Origin: Myxococcales bacterium
GTDB lineage: Bacteria > Myxococcota_A > Polyangia > Polyangiales > Polyangiaceae
Direction of reading: 5' to 3'
Length of the DNA: 61,370 nucleotides
NCBI GenBank assembly: GCA_016794345.1
Contig: JAEUKE010000296.1
Span: 1-61,370, forward strand
Position numbers and translations under genes: made by a program. Shown here piece after piece: positions 1 through 7,474 of the stretch; within the stretch, counting starts at the first letter, position 1; every line of letters starts with the position of its first letter. The notes beneath the pieces were generated by a model. It did not search any database, was not told the DNA's origin, and saw only the letters and a program-made list of their open reading frames with translations.

Positions 1-399
1 GCCGGGCTGCATGCGGTCCCCGGTGCCGAGCACGGCCTCGATGATCTGCTTGAGGCTCTTCTCCAGGAAGATGCGGCTGCGCGTGCGACACGCGGCGCGG
101 GCGAACGGCGGGCGCAGGACGAGCTCGTAGAGCGCGCCGTATTGGGAGAGGCCCTTGTCTTCCGCTTCGGTGATGAGGCCGTGGACGCAGCGAATGGCCG
201 GCGTCGAGCCCGTGGCGATGCGCAAGGTCGCGCGCTGGCCGACGAGATCGAAGGGGTCGAGCTCGCCGTCCAGGCTGCCGACAAGCAGGATGCGAAGCTC
301 GTAGGGGGCGCTCATCGCGTCCGTGAGCTCGAACCGCACGACCCGCAGGTCTTCCCACTCGGCCTTGCCGCCCTCGAAGTGAAACGCGAAGTCGCTCAT
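1..399 (-). CDS. vgrG: Type VI secretion tip protein VgrG, N-terminal part (cut by window edge)
   Basis: The minus-strand frame is open from the ATG at 399 to the window edge (133 codons), so the 3' part lies outside. The visible protein begins MSDFAFHFEGG and continues with the N-terminal pattern of the VgrG/Rhs-Vgr family: a first beta-strand segment, then FELTDAMSAPYEL, GQRATLRIATG, HGLITEAE and YELVLRPPFARA. In that family this region forms the gp27-like base of the puncturing spike of the type VI secretion machine and sits on the Hcp tube. The start overlaps the stop of the next upstream gene by four bases (ATGA), so the two are translationally coupled. Effector domains, if any, would be in the missing C-terminus. 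Family assignment is from sequence pattern only. Confidence 0.8.
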   Translation of the reverse strand, partial: MSDFAFHFEGGKAEWEDLRVVRFELTDAMSAPYELRILLVGSLDGELDPFDLVGQRATLRIATGSTPAIRCVHGLITEAEDKGLSQYGALYELVLRPPFARAACRTRSRIFLEKSLKQIIEAVLGTGDRMQPG

Positions 400-1205
400 C
401 GGTTCGCCGCCTCGTGCAGGAGTCGCTCGTATTGCTCGCGCAGGTTCGGGTGCAGCTTCATCGCTTCGCCGAAGGCGCGGAGCACGTCGGGCCAGGTCGC
501 CGGGTCCACCCCACGAGCGCGGAGAGTAGCGGCTCGGTCCGGGGAACGGGCGAGCTCCGCCTGGAGCGCCGCGAACCGATCCACGGGCATGGGCAGCGAC
601 TGGAGCGCGCGGACCTTGGCCTGGAACTCGGAGAGGTCGAGCTTCTCGGTCCCGCGGGTCGCGGGAGTGGTGGTGGGGCTCGGGGGTGGAGAGGCCTCCA
701 CGCCGATGCCCATGGCGCGGAGCTTCTCGCGCATCTCTGTCGCGTCGACCTCGACGGTCTCGCCGCTCTGGTCCTTCGGCTCGGAGGGCGCGGGTGGTGG
801 CGGGGGCGCGGGCGCGGCTGAAGAATCGAAGGGCAGTCCGCGGTCCTTGAGCGCCTGGACGACGGCGCGGTTGTCCGTCATGCCGGTCGCGTCGACGTCG
901 ACCTCGGCCGCGGGCTCGCGGGCGGTCGGGTCGATCGGCTCCGGCTTGGAGCGCGGCGCGCGGTCCGCCGGCGCAGTCCCGAGGAGCTTCGCCCGAGCCT
1001 CCTCGTACGCGTCCGCGAAGGCCTCCGCGCGTGTGGTCTTCCCTCGATCGACCTCGTCGGCCAGCTCGGCCAGGAGAGACTCGAGGCCTGCGCTCCAGGC
1101 GGACCGGGTCAGGGCCTCGCGAGCGAGGACGTCATCCGGGCGGTCGGTAAGGTCGAGCTCCGCGCGGAGCGCCGCGATGCGTTCGAGGGGGAGCAAGTCA
1201 GGCAT
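396..1205 (-). CDS. Hypothetical protein coupled to vgrG
   Basis: A 269-residue protein if the ATG at 1205 is used (begins MPDLLPLERIAALRAELDL). The frame stays open further upstream, but that extension would run back into the tRNA-Pro region, so the internal ATG is preferred. The protein has an N-terminal helical segment, a long Pro/Ala-rich acidic linker in the middle (about residues 110-190) and a second helical segment at the C-terminus with a repeat of the style ALQAELARSPDRAATLRARGVD. There is no signal peptide or membrane segment. It ends in a four-base overlap with vgrG, so a role linked to the type VI spike (adaptor, chaperone or effector-loading) is likely by context only. I do not recognise a named family. 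Confidence 0.65.
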   Translation of the reverse strand: MPDLLPLERIAALRAELDLTDRPDDVLAREALTRSAWSAGLESLLAELADEVDRGKTTRAEAFADAYEEARAKLLGTAPADRAPRSKPEPIDPTAREPAAEVDVDATGMTDNRAVVQALKDRGLPFDSSAAPAPPPPPAPSEPKDQSGETVEVDATEMREKLRAMGIGVEASPPPSPTTTPATRGTEKLDLSEFQAKVRALQSLPMPVDRFAALQAELARSPDRAATLRARGVDPATWPDVLRAFGEAMKLHPNLREQYERLLHEAANR

Positions 1206-1411
1206 GCCTGCACCGATGATTGCCGCCTGCGCGCTCGACCGCTCAACAAAGTTCGTCGGCCGGTCCCGCACCCGGTTAACGCGACTCCGGGCCCCCGTCA
1301 GGGCAGGGGAGGGCAGATCGTCGCTCCCCCCATCGCGGACGTCTTGACTTCGGGTCGCTCGTCGACCATGGTCCGCGGCCGTGCACGAGCGGGTTCGCCC
1401 GCAAACGGCTC

Positions 1412-1485
1412 CGGGGCGTAGCGCAGCCTGGTAGCGCACCTGGTTCGGGACCAGGGAGTCGGAGGTTCAAATCCTCTCGCCCCGA
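1412..1485 (+). tRNA. tRNA-Pro (anticodon CGG)
   Basis: A full cloverleaf can be drawn: acceptor stem CGGGGCG (1412-1418) with CGCCCCG (1478-1484), D arm with GCGC stems around AGCCTGGTA, anticodon stem CCTGG/CCAGG around TTCGGGA giving anticodon CGG, and T arm GGAGG-TTCAAAT-CCTCT. The discriminator base is A at 1485. The following bases are CTCA, so CCA is not encoded. The sequence is very close in layout to bacterial proK-type tRNAs. Extra copies of its 3' end follow downstream (see the repeat entry). Confidence 0.95.
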
Positions 1486-1801
1486 CTCATGTCGTGAGCA
1501 AGCTCACGAGGCATGCTCGTTTCTTCGGCCCTCCGTGGACTGCGCTTCGCTCCGTCCACTCCGGGTCAAATCCTCTCGCCCCGACTCTGTTTGGCAGAGC
1601 CAAACCAACCTCGAGGCTGCGACTGCGCTTCGCTCCGTCGGACCTCCCTGCACTCCGTCCAGCGAGCTGGACTCCGTGCAGTCCGGTTCGGCCGAACCTG
1701 ATACTCCGTCCCCTCCGCTTCGGACTCGCTTCGCTCGTCCGGCTCCGAGGACCCCGTACAGGTTCGGTCAAATCCTCTCGCCCCGACTCATGTCGTGAGC
1801 A
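1467..1801 (+). repeat. Three copies of the tRNA-Pro 3' end in a non-coding stretch
   Basis: The sequence TCAAATCCTCTCGCCCCGAC, starting in the T loop of the tRNA, occurs at 1467 (inside the tRNA), 1566 and 1768. Copies one and three agree for 34 bases (1467-1500 and 1768-1801), which includes 12 extra bases past the acceptor end (ATGTCGTGAGCA). Copy two diverges after ACTC. The DNA between copies (1501-1767) has no convincing gene; it is full of short palindromic CTTCGCTC/CGGAC elements. The layout resembles attachment-site duplication after integration at a tRNA, or local tandem duplication. The rest of 1486-1825 holds nothing else I can support. Confidence 0.85.
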
Positions 1802-1825
1802 GAGCTGACGGCTCCGCTCGTTCTG

Positions 1826-2407
1826 TTACTCGTCTGGATCGTCGTCGCCGAAGAGCGCGCCGACCCTCACCTCGATGGCATCGAACGGCTCAGCGCGCAC
1901 GACCTCATCGGCCTCCGCGGCGAGCGCGATGATGTAGCCGTCAGGGCCGTGGCGGTACACCGTCAGGGCTCGGGCGACCTCGTCCAGGATCCAGTAGTGG
2001 GGCACGCCGGCTTGGTGGTAGCGGCGCACCTTCTTGACGGTATCGGTCGAGCGATTCGACTCGCTCACGATCTCGCAGACCCAGTCGGGGCGAACGGTCA
2101 TCGGCCGCTGTCGTGGCAACGCCGGTACACGGTCGCGTCTCCAGCCGGCCAGGTCGGGACGATAGCCGCGCCCGTCGAGGAGAATGTCGACCTCGCTGGC
2201 GATCCACCATCCGCCGGGACCGCCGCGGCTTCCACGCCGCGCGAACGCACCGAGCGAGATGCCCGTCGCGACCTGGGCACGCCCGTGCTCCGCCGTCGGA
2301 GCGGCCTTGGGGATCAGCTCGCCATCGATGAGCTCGAGGCGTGCGTCCTCGGGCTGGGCGAGCCAGTCGGCGACAGTCGCGGACTTCGTCGAGGGCGCTG
2401 TCGGCAT
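1826..2407 (-). CDS. Uma2 family (DUF820-type) putative endonuclease
   Basis: A 193-residue protein from the ATG at 2407. It shows the Uma2 layout: an N-terminal ADWLAQPEDARLELIDGEL segment, then a nuclease-like core with EVDILLDG (about 72-79), RPDLAGW with Asp85, WVCEIVSES with Glu112, and Lys125/Lys126, followed by HYWILDEVARALTVYR. These acidic and lysine residues match the PD-(D/E)xK-like core of the family. The in-frame upstream start at 2449 adds 14 residues that look unlike the family, so the shorter form is chosen. Uma2 proteins are usually scattered, multi-copy and of unknown target. It stands alone next to the tRNA-associated region, a common location for mobile accessory genes. 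Confidence 0.85.
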   Translation of the reverse strand: MPTAPSTKSATVADWLAQPEDARLELIDGELIPKAAPTAEHGRAQVATGISLGAFARRGSRGGPGGWWIASEVDILLDGRGYRPDLAGWRRDRVPALPRQRPMTVRPDWVCEIVSESNRSTDTVKKVRRYHQAGVPHYWILDEVARALTVYRHGPDGYIIALAAEADEVVRAEPFDAIEVRVGALFGDDDPDE

Positions 2408-2465
2408 CGCGTCGGCCTCAAACGTAGCATGCCCGCACGATCGGCTCACCGTCGCGGCCGCGCGC

Positions 2466-3245
2466 TCACTCCCCGCGCACCTTCAGGCTCTCCAGCGGCT
2501 TGCCCGCCGCAACGCGCTGGTAGAGCGCCGGCCAGTCCCCGAACTCGGTGCCACCGAGGCGGTCCATCAAGGCGGCCTGGAAGCCGTAGTGCCCGGTCCA
2601 CCGCGCGTGGTGGAGAGCGTGGAAGACCCAGGGGTTGGCGAAGAGTGTCGCGGCGCGCGTTGCGGAAGCCGCGCCGGCGAGCTCGACGTTGGCGTGCCCA
2701 ACGATGTTGCCGCTCACGTTGAAGACCATGTACGCGACGTAGCCCCAGAAGCCGATCGGCACGACGAGGGAGAAGGCGAGGGGGAGGCCGACGTACCCGA
2801 GCATCCACGCGAGCGCCTCGAACACGCTCATCGACTGCGCGCTCAGCGCCGTGGTGACCTGCGAGCGGTGATGCCACCGGTGCATCCACAGGAGGGGACG
2901 CGTGTGCATGGCCCGGTGCAGGAAGTAGTAGAAGACCTGAAAGCCGAGGAGGAGCGCCGCGAACGTGGCGAGGCTGCGCAACACCGAGTCTTCGCCGAAG
3001 CGGATGACGCCGCTCGAGAGCGCGGCGGTGAACGTGACCACCGCGACGGCGAGGAAGACGAGGTTGCCGGTGAGCTCGAACCCGAGCTGCCCGTGCGCGA
3101 GCGGGACGGCGAAGATCTTCCGCTTCGGAACGATGCGCTCCATGACGAACCCGAGCACGACATTGCCCATCGTCAGGAGGCCGAAGAAGGCAGCGACGAT
3201 AGAGACGAGGACGGGCAAGGACGCGTCGTGGAGCGGCTCGGGCAT
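2466..3245 (-). CDS. Sterol desaturase / fatty acid hydroxylase superfamily protein
   Basis: A 259-residue integral membrane protein with the three histidine boxes of the di-iron hydroxylase superfamily: HRAMH (110-114), HRWHH (122-126) and HALHH (209-213), plus His183. About four to five hydrophobic segments surround them (roughly 12-32, 60-80, 92-110, 145-180). The family inserts oxygen into, or desaturates, lipid substrates at the membrane face using a di-iron centre; the substrate cannot be told from sequence. The gene is separate from its neighbours and its upstream side holds a small CTACC/GGTAG inverted repeat at 3245-3258. The length is typical of bacterial members. Confidence 0.85.
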   Translation of the reverse strand: MPEPLHDASLPVLVSIVAAFFGLLTMGNVVLGFVMERIVPKRKIFAVPLAHGQLGFELTGNLVFLAVAVVTFTAALSSGVIRFGEDSVLRSLATFAALLLGFQVFYYFLHRAMHTRPLLWMHRWHHRSQVTTALSAQSMSVFEALAWMLGYVGLPLAFSLVVPIGFWGYVAYMVFNVSGNIVGHANVELAGAASATRAATLFANPWVFHALHHARWTGHYGFQAALMDRLGGTEFGDWPALYQRVAAGKPLESLKVRGE

Positions 3246-3292
3246 CTACCTTGAGGTAGAGCGGAGCGCTCGGCCGGACAAGGCGGCGCGGG

Positions 3293-4066
3293 CTAAATGA
3301 CCGGCGGGTGCGGAATGGCCTTGGGCTGTCGGAAGGGCTGCATCACGGGAGCCGGGGGCTCGTTTGCGCTGATCTCGCGTGGCTCCGCGAGCGAGCAGGA
3401 CGCCTTGTCCTTCGTCATGCGCTCGCAACGCGCGAGGTCGATGGCGATTCGACCCTGATCCAGGGCCGAGCGGGCGGCGGCAAGGTAGGCGGGCTGGGCG
3501 GGCTGCGCGGTCGTCCTGAGGCGAGCCAGGGCCGCGTAAGCGTGCGCGGTGCCGACGAGGTCGGCTGTCTCGAGCTCGGCAAGGGCGCGCTTGGCCTCTT
3601 CCCGCTTTGTCGGATCCTGGGCGAGCACCTCGGCGAGGTCGGTCGTGATCCCCGCGTCGGAGGGTTGCTTCTGCGCAAGCTCCCGCATCGTCGCAGCGGC
3701 CCATTCGAGCCGCTTGCCCGCCGCGCCTTCGCCGTCGGTTTCACCCTCGAAGCCGAGCGTGAGCTCGCCGCCCGTGCGCGCTGCGGCGCGCGCGAAGACC
3801 CGCAAGGCCAGATCGGAGGTGGGCGACGCCCCCGGTTTCCGCGAGATCAATGAGGGATCGACGCTCTTCAGCTTGGCTACCGCCGCGCGCGGCCTCCCCT
3901 GGTCGAGGAAGCGCTCCGCCTCGGCCACACCCTGCGGAACGGGGTCGACCTGCTTGTACATGCCGTGGATGCAGGCCTCGGCTGGGGTTGGCTCGAGGGT
4001 GGGTACCAGGGCACCGAGGAAGAGGGCGGTGATCGCGAGATGACGCGGGCGCAGAGAAAGACGCAT
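3293..4066 (-). CDS. Secreted hypothetical protein with helical repeats
   Basis: A 257-residue protein from the ATG at 4066, starting MRLSLRPRHLAITALFLGAL, a clear Sec signal peptide with a cut near AEAC. The mature part is alpha-helical and repeat-like (RFLDQGRPRAAVAKLKSV, ALAELETADLVGTAHAYAAL), in the style of TPR or Sel1-like scaffolds. The C-terminus is proline-rich. An in-frame start at 4093 adds nine residues before the signal peptide and is less likely. It is divergent from the lipoprotein gene starting at 4131, with a 64-base shared upstream region. No specific function is recognised. Confidence 0.7.
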   Translation of the reverse strand: MRLSLRPRHLAITALFLGALVPTLEPTPAEACIHGMYKQVDPVPQGVAEAERFLDQGRPRAAVAKLKSVDPSLISRKPGASPTSDLALRVFARAAARTGGELTLGFEGETDGEGAAGKRLEWAAATMRELAQKQPSDAGITTDLAEVLAQDPTKREEAKRALAELETADLVGTAHAYAALARLRTTAQPAQPAYLAAARSALDQGRIAIDLARCERMTKDKASCSLAEPREISANEPPAPVMQPFRQPKAIPHPPVI

Positions 4067-4130
4067 GGCTGCCTCCAGTCGAGCGCCCGACAACGGGAAC
4101 CATCCGGAAGTTCCCGGTGTCGCTCACGAC

Positions 4131-4532
4131 ATGCGAAAGCTCTCGTTCGCGCTGGTCCTGTTTCCGCTCGCGTCGGGTTGTTCGTCCGAGGGCGCGAGCC
4201 CTTCCGGGAAGCCGGCCACGTCGGGGTCGGCCGCTGCTCCTGCGGTCGCGCTCTCGCCTTATTGTGAGCAGGTCTGCAAGCGCTCCACCGCGTGCGGGCT
4301 CGAAGCCGCCGAGTCCCTCGCGAAGGGCCACGCACACGAGCTCGGCGTCGTCGAGCAATTGCGGAAAGATGCGCCGAAGACGGAAGCCACCTGCGTCGAG
4401 GCCTGCAAGGCCTCGAAGGTGACCGAAGCAGACGGCGACGCGCTGGCGCGGGCGCAGGGCTGCCTCGAGCAGACCACGTGCAAGACCTTCGAGGGGTGCC
4501 TCGTGCAGATCGGTTCTCCAGCCGGGGGCTGA
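4131..4532 (+). CDS. Small Cys-containing lipoprotein
   Basis: A 133-residue protein starting MRKLSFALVLFPLASGCSS, a lipoprotein signal with lipobox ASGC. A Ser/Gly/Ala linker follows, then a compact domain with six cysteines in three pairs (YCEQVC, TACG, TCVEAC, CLEQTTC, EGC). Such Cys-paired lipoproteins are frequent in myxobacteria, and their roles are unknown. The ATG at 4131 is chosen because it begins exactly at the signal peptide; the frame is open upstream but without signal character. It lies 53 bases ahead of the large lipoprotein gene on the same strand and may be co-transcribed with it. Confidence 0.75.
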   Translation: MRKLSFALVLFPLASGCSSEGASPSGKPATSGSAAAPAVALSPYCEQVCKRSTACGLEAAESLAKGHAHELGVVEQLRKDAPKTEATCVEACKASKVTEADGDALARAQGCLEQTTCKTFEGCLVQIGSPAGG

Positions 4533-4585
4533 ACGCGCCGCGGTCACGATTGCCCGGCACGTGCGCACCTCGGCAGGAGTCCCCT

Positions 4586-7459
4586 ATGCTTCGCCGGATG
4601 TCGTCTCGCGCCCTCGGCTGTCTCCTGTTCGCCGCGACTGCATGCTCACCGGCCGTCGAGCACGCGCGGAAGCCCAGCGCCCCCGTCTCCGCTTCGCCGC
4701 CGAAGGCCGACGCCCCGCCGCCTCAGTGGGTCCTGAAGCCGCCGCCCGCCACACAGCAAGATCGGGTGTTCGACCTCGGGGGCGGCAAGGTCGGGATCAT
4801 CACCGCCTCCCGCCGAGCGATCGTCTCGCCGGCGATGGCCTGGCCCGAGGTCGCCCCCGCCGACGTCGCCGTGCACCGCGCGATCCCTCTCCCCGGAGAC
4901 CAAGGCTTCCTGTTCCTCACCGGGCTCGGGGTCGGTCGCGCGCAGAGCTTCCTCGGCCCGATCACGAGCCTCGTCCCGGGGTCCATCGATCAGGTCTTCG
5001 TGGGGCCGGGCTTCTTGCTCGTGCGCAAGGCGGACGGCGAGACCGTGGCGGTCGAGACCGCGACCGGCAAGCCGAAGAAGGGTCTTCCGCTGGGGCTATC
5101 CGTCGTCGCCACCGCGCCCGGAGTCACGATCGGGCTCACGACCTTCGGCTCGCTCCATCGCTCGGTCGACGACGGATCGACCTGGAAAGAGGTCGGCAAG
5201 GAGCTCGGCTGGAGCCCGACGAACGTCGTCAATCAAGACGGAACCGTCATCGTCATCTCCTCCCCTGAGCAGGTGGCCGCCCGCGCGGACAAGAGCGGCT
5301 TCACCGCGGTACCCATGCCGCGACCCAAGCCGGTACGGGAGGAGGGCGGGTGGCGATCCACGGTCTCGCCCCTCGAGGCCGCGGTTGCGCGTGGCGTCCC
5401 GCTGGATCGCGAGCGCGCGCTCGTCGCAGACCAGGGCTCGATCTTCGTCGTCTCGACACGCACGGGCGCGATCGTCGAGCGGGAGGCCGGGGTGCTGCCG
5501 CCCGAGCGACAGTGTGAGGCGACCAGGCTCACGAAGAGCACGCTCTTCCTCTGCCTCGGGAGCCAGGGCGCTTCGGTCTTCCGGCGCCCGGACGGCGAGA
5601 AGCGGACCACGCTCGAGCAGACGTTCCCCTCCGTTGCGCTCTTTCATCGGGGCCGGGGGGACAGCCTGCTCTTCGCCGGCGCGTGCACCGGCCCCGTGAA
5701 GCCGGCGGCGGTCTGCGTCCGCCACGACGACGGCACGTGGCACGATCTCGACCGCGCCGAGCTCCGTGACACGAAGCCGGGCGAGCCCGTCCCCAACATC
5801 AGCGGCATCGTCCCCGACGGGGAGGGCGCGCTCCTGATCCTGGCCGCGCCGAACGGAGGGATCCTCGACGCCAGGACCGGTGAGCGGCGGAAGCTCGACG
5901 ACGCACAAGCGAACGCGCTCGCGTCGCGGTTCCGCGTCAGCGGCTCCGTCCTGGTCGACCGCTTCGCCGTGACCGAATCGGGCGAGATCGTCGGGCTCGA
6001 CTCCAACAACATCGGCGTGCGCATCGCGAAGGACGGCAAGACGATCACGGAGTCGCCCTTCCGGTTCAGCAGCGCCGACGTCACACACGGCCGGGTGCTG
6101 GCCGCCTCGGGTGATCGACTCTGGCAGTCGTCGGACTGGGGCTTCACCTTCCAGGAGGTCGCGCCGCCGCCGCTGCCCACGTCGTCGACGACTCCGTCAT
6201 GCTCCGCCGCGGGGTGCGCGCTCTACGAGTGGCTGCGGGTCGGCTGGGAGCCCACCCCTCCTCCCGACAAGCCCGCCGCCGCGCCGCTCGGCGTTCTCAC
6301 GACTCCACCCGAGCCCGAGCGTCCGCTGCCCGTCATCCGCTGCCAGGCGACGGGGCCGGCCGTGAGGAAGCTCGCTGCGCTCCGCGGCGACGCGGAGCGC
6401 CCGGGGCTCGGCGCGATTGCCGTCTCTGGTGGGCCAAACGCGTACGCGGCGACCTTCCCGCGGGGAATCGCGAGCGCCTCGGGGGGCTCGATGGAGGACG
6501 AGAACCTCCGCGCGCTCGTCACCGGCACGCGCCCGGACGCCACGCCCGAAGGCGGCATTCCGCTGTCGAGCGCGCCGCGCAAGCTCCGCGTGCTCCTGCC
6601 GTTCGATCCGAAAGCGACGATCGTCGACGGCACGGTGAAGATCATCGACCTCATCGACGCTGCGCGCGCGGCCGGCGGCGCGGTCCCCGACCTCCTGCAG
6701 CAAGACGAGCGTGGCACGCCCGTGGTCGTCGGCGGGGCCACCACGAGCGTCTTGCTCACGGGGGTCGCGGGCCCGATGATCTGGGCTCGACCGAAGGGCC
6801 CGCCGGTCGCGCTCTCGCTCGGCGCGAACCAGTTCAACTTCGGTGTGACCTCGGCGATGCAGACGGGGCCGGACGAGCTCACCGTGCTCCTCGAGGACTA
6901 CCTCGGCGCGACGTCGATCCAGCGCATCACGCGGAGCAGCGTGGAGGAGCTCTTCACGCTGCCACCCTGGCCGGAGAGCGCCGCGCCGGTCACGCCGGAC
7001 GCGCTGGCGGTCGGCCCCGATGGAAAGGTCGGCGTCATCCGCGTGCCCGCGCGGTCCGCCCCCACCGCGGAGCAGCCCGCGGTCTTGCTCACGAAGGGCG
7101 AGGCGCCGGTCGTGCTCGCGCCGTGGTCCACCGCGGTCGCCGACGGCGCGCCCGGCTGCGAAGGTGCGAATGGCCATCGTGCGGTGATCGGCATGCCGAC
7201 CTCCTGGTTTCGCCTGGGCGTGGTCGATCCCGGCAGCTCCGAGCGCATCGCCTTCGCGCGCGTTCGCTGGAGCAAGGAGCGCGTCTGCGTGGAGGCAGTT
7301 GAGCTGCCGGCTCACCAATACGATCTGCCCAATGGACAAGCCGGGAGCTACGTCGTCGCGCGATTCGGAAAGGATGCGGCGGCGATGCACGTCTTCTTCA
7401 GCCTGGGCGCCGAGCTGCGCGAGCCGCGGAGCTGCACGCTGGAGCCGGCCGCGCGGTAG
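4586..7459 (+). CDS. Large secreted lipoprotein, beta-propeller-like
   Basis: A 957-residue protein from the ATG at 4586, with AGGAG at 4575-4579. It starts MLRRMSSRALGCLLFAATACS, a lipoprotein signal with lipobox ATAC. A Pro-rich linker precedes a long beta-rich region with sialidase/BNR-like blades: SVDDGSTWKEVG near residue 195 and SSDWGFTFQEV in the middle are typical SxDxGxTW Asp-box motifs. This argues for a propeller fold that binds or monitors something at the cell surface; no catalytic residues can be named. It probably forms a unit with the small lipoprotein upstream. It ends 15 bases before the convergent ATPase gene. Confidence 0.8.
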   Translation: MLRRMSSRALGCLLFAATACSPAVEHARKPSAPVSASPPKADAPPPQWVLKPPPATQQDRVFDLGGGKVGIITASRRAIVSPAMAWPEVAPADVAVHRAIPLPGDQGFLFLTGLGVGRAQSFLGPITSLVPGSIDQVFVGPGFLLVRKADGETVAVETATGKPKKGLPLGLSVVATAPGVTIGLTTFGSLHRSVDDGSTWKEVGKELGWSPTNVVNQDGTVIVISSPEQVAARADKSGFTAVPMPRPKPVREEGGWRSTVSPLEAAVARGVPLDRERALVADQGSIFVVSTRTGAIVEREAGVLPPERQCEATRLTKSTLFLCLGSQGASVFRRPDGEKRTTLEQTFPSVALFHRGRGDSLLFAGACTGPVKPAAVCVRHDDGTWHDLDRAELRDTKPGEPVPNISGIVPDGEGALLILAAPNGGILDARTGERRKLDDAQANALASRFRVSGSVLVDRFAVTESGEIVGLDSNNIGVRIAKDGKTITESPFRFSSADVTHGRVLAASGDRLWQSSDWGFTFQEVAPPPLPTSSTTPSCSAAGCALYEWLRVGWEPTPPPDKPAAAPLGVLTTPPEPERPLPVIRCQATGPAVRKLAALRGDAERPGLGAIAVSGGPNAYAATFPRGIASASGGSMEDENLRALVTGTRPDATPEGGIPLSSAPRKLRVLLPFDPKATIVDGTVKIIDLIDAARAAGGAVPDLLQQDERGTPVVVGGATTSVLLTGVAGPMIWARPKGPPVALSLGANQFNFGVTSAMQTGPDELTVLLEDYLGATSIQRITRSSVEELFTLPPWPESAAPVTPDALAVGPDGKVGVIRVPARSAPTAEQPAVLLTKGEAPVVLAPWSTAVADGAPGCEGANGHRAVIGMPTSWFRLGVVDPGSSERIAFARVRWSKERVCVEAVELPAHQYDLPNGQAGSYVVARFGKDAAAMHVFFSLGAELREPRSCTLEPAAR

Positions 7460-7474
7460 CGGCGGGCGGGCCGC

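Noticed and set aside
396..1439. Longer start for the vgrG-coupled protein
   Set aside because: Residues before 1205 would overlap the tRNA-Pro gene and are Arg/Gly-rich with no protein pattern.
1487..1808. Several small ORFs behind the tRNA
   Set aside because: They cross the tRNA repeat copies in different frames and show no protein features; the region is treated as non-coding.
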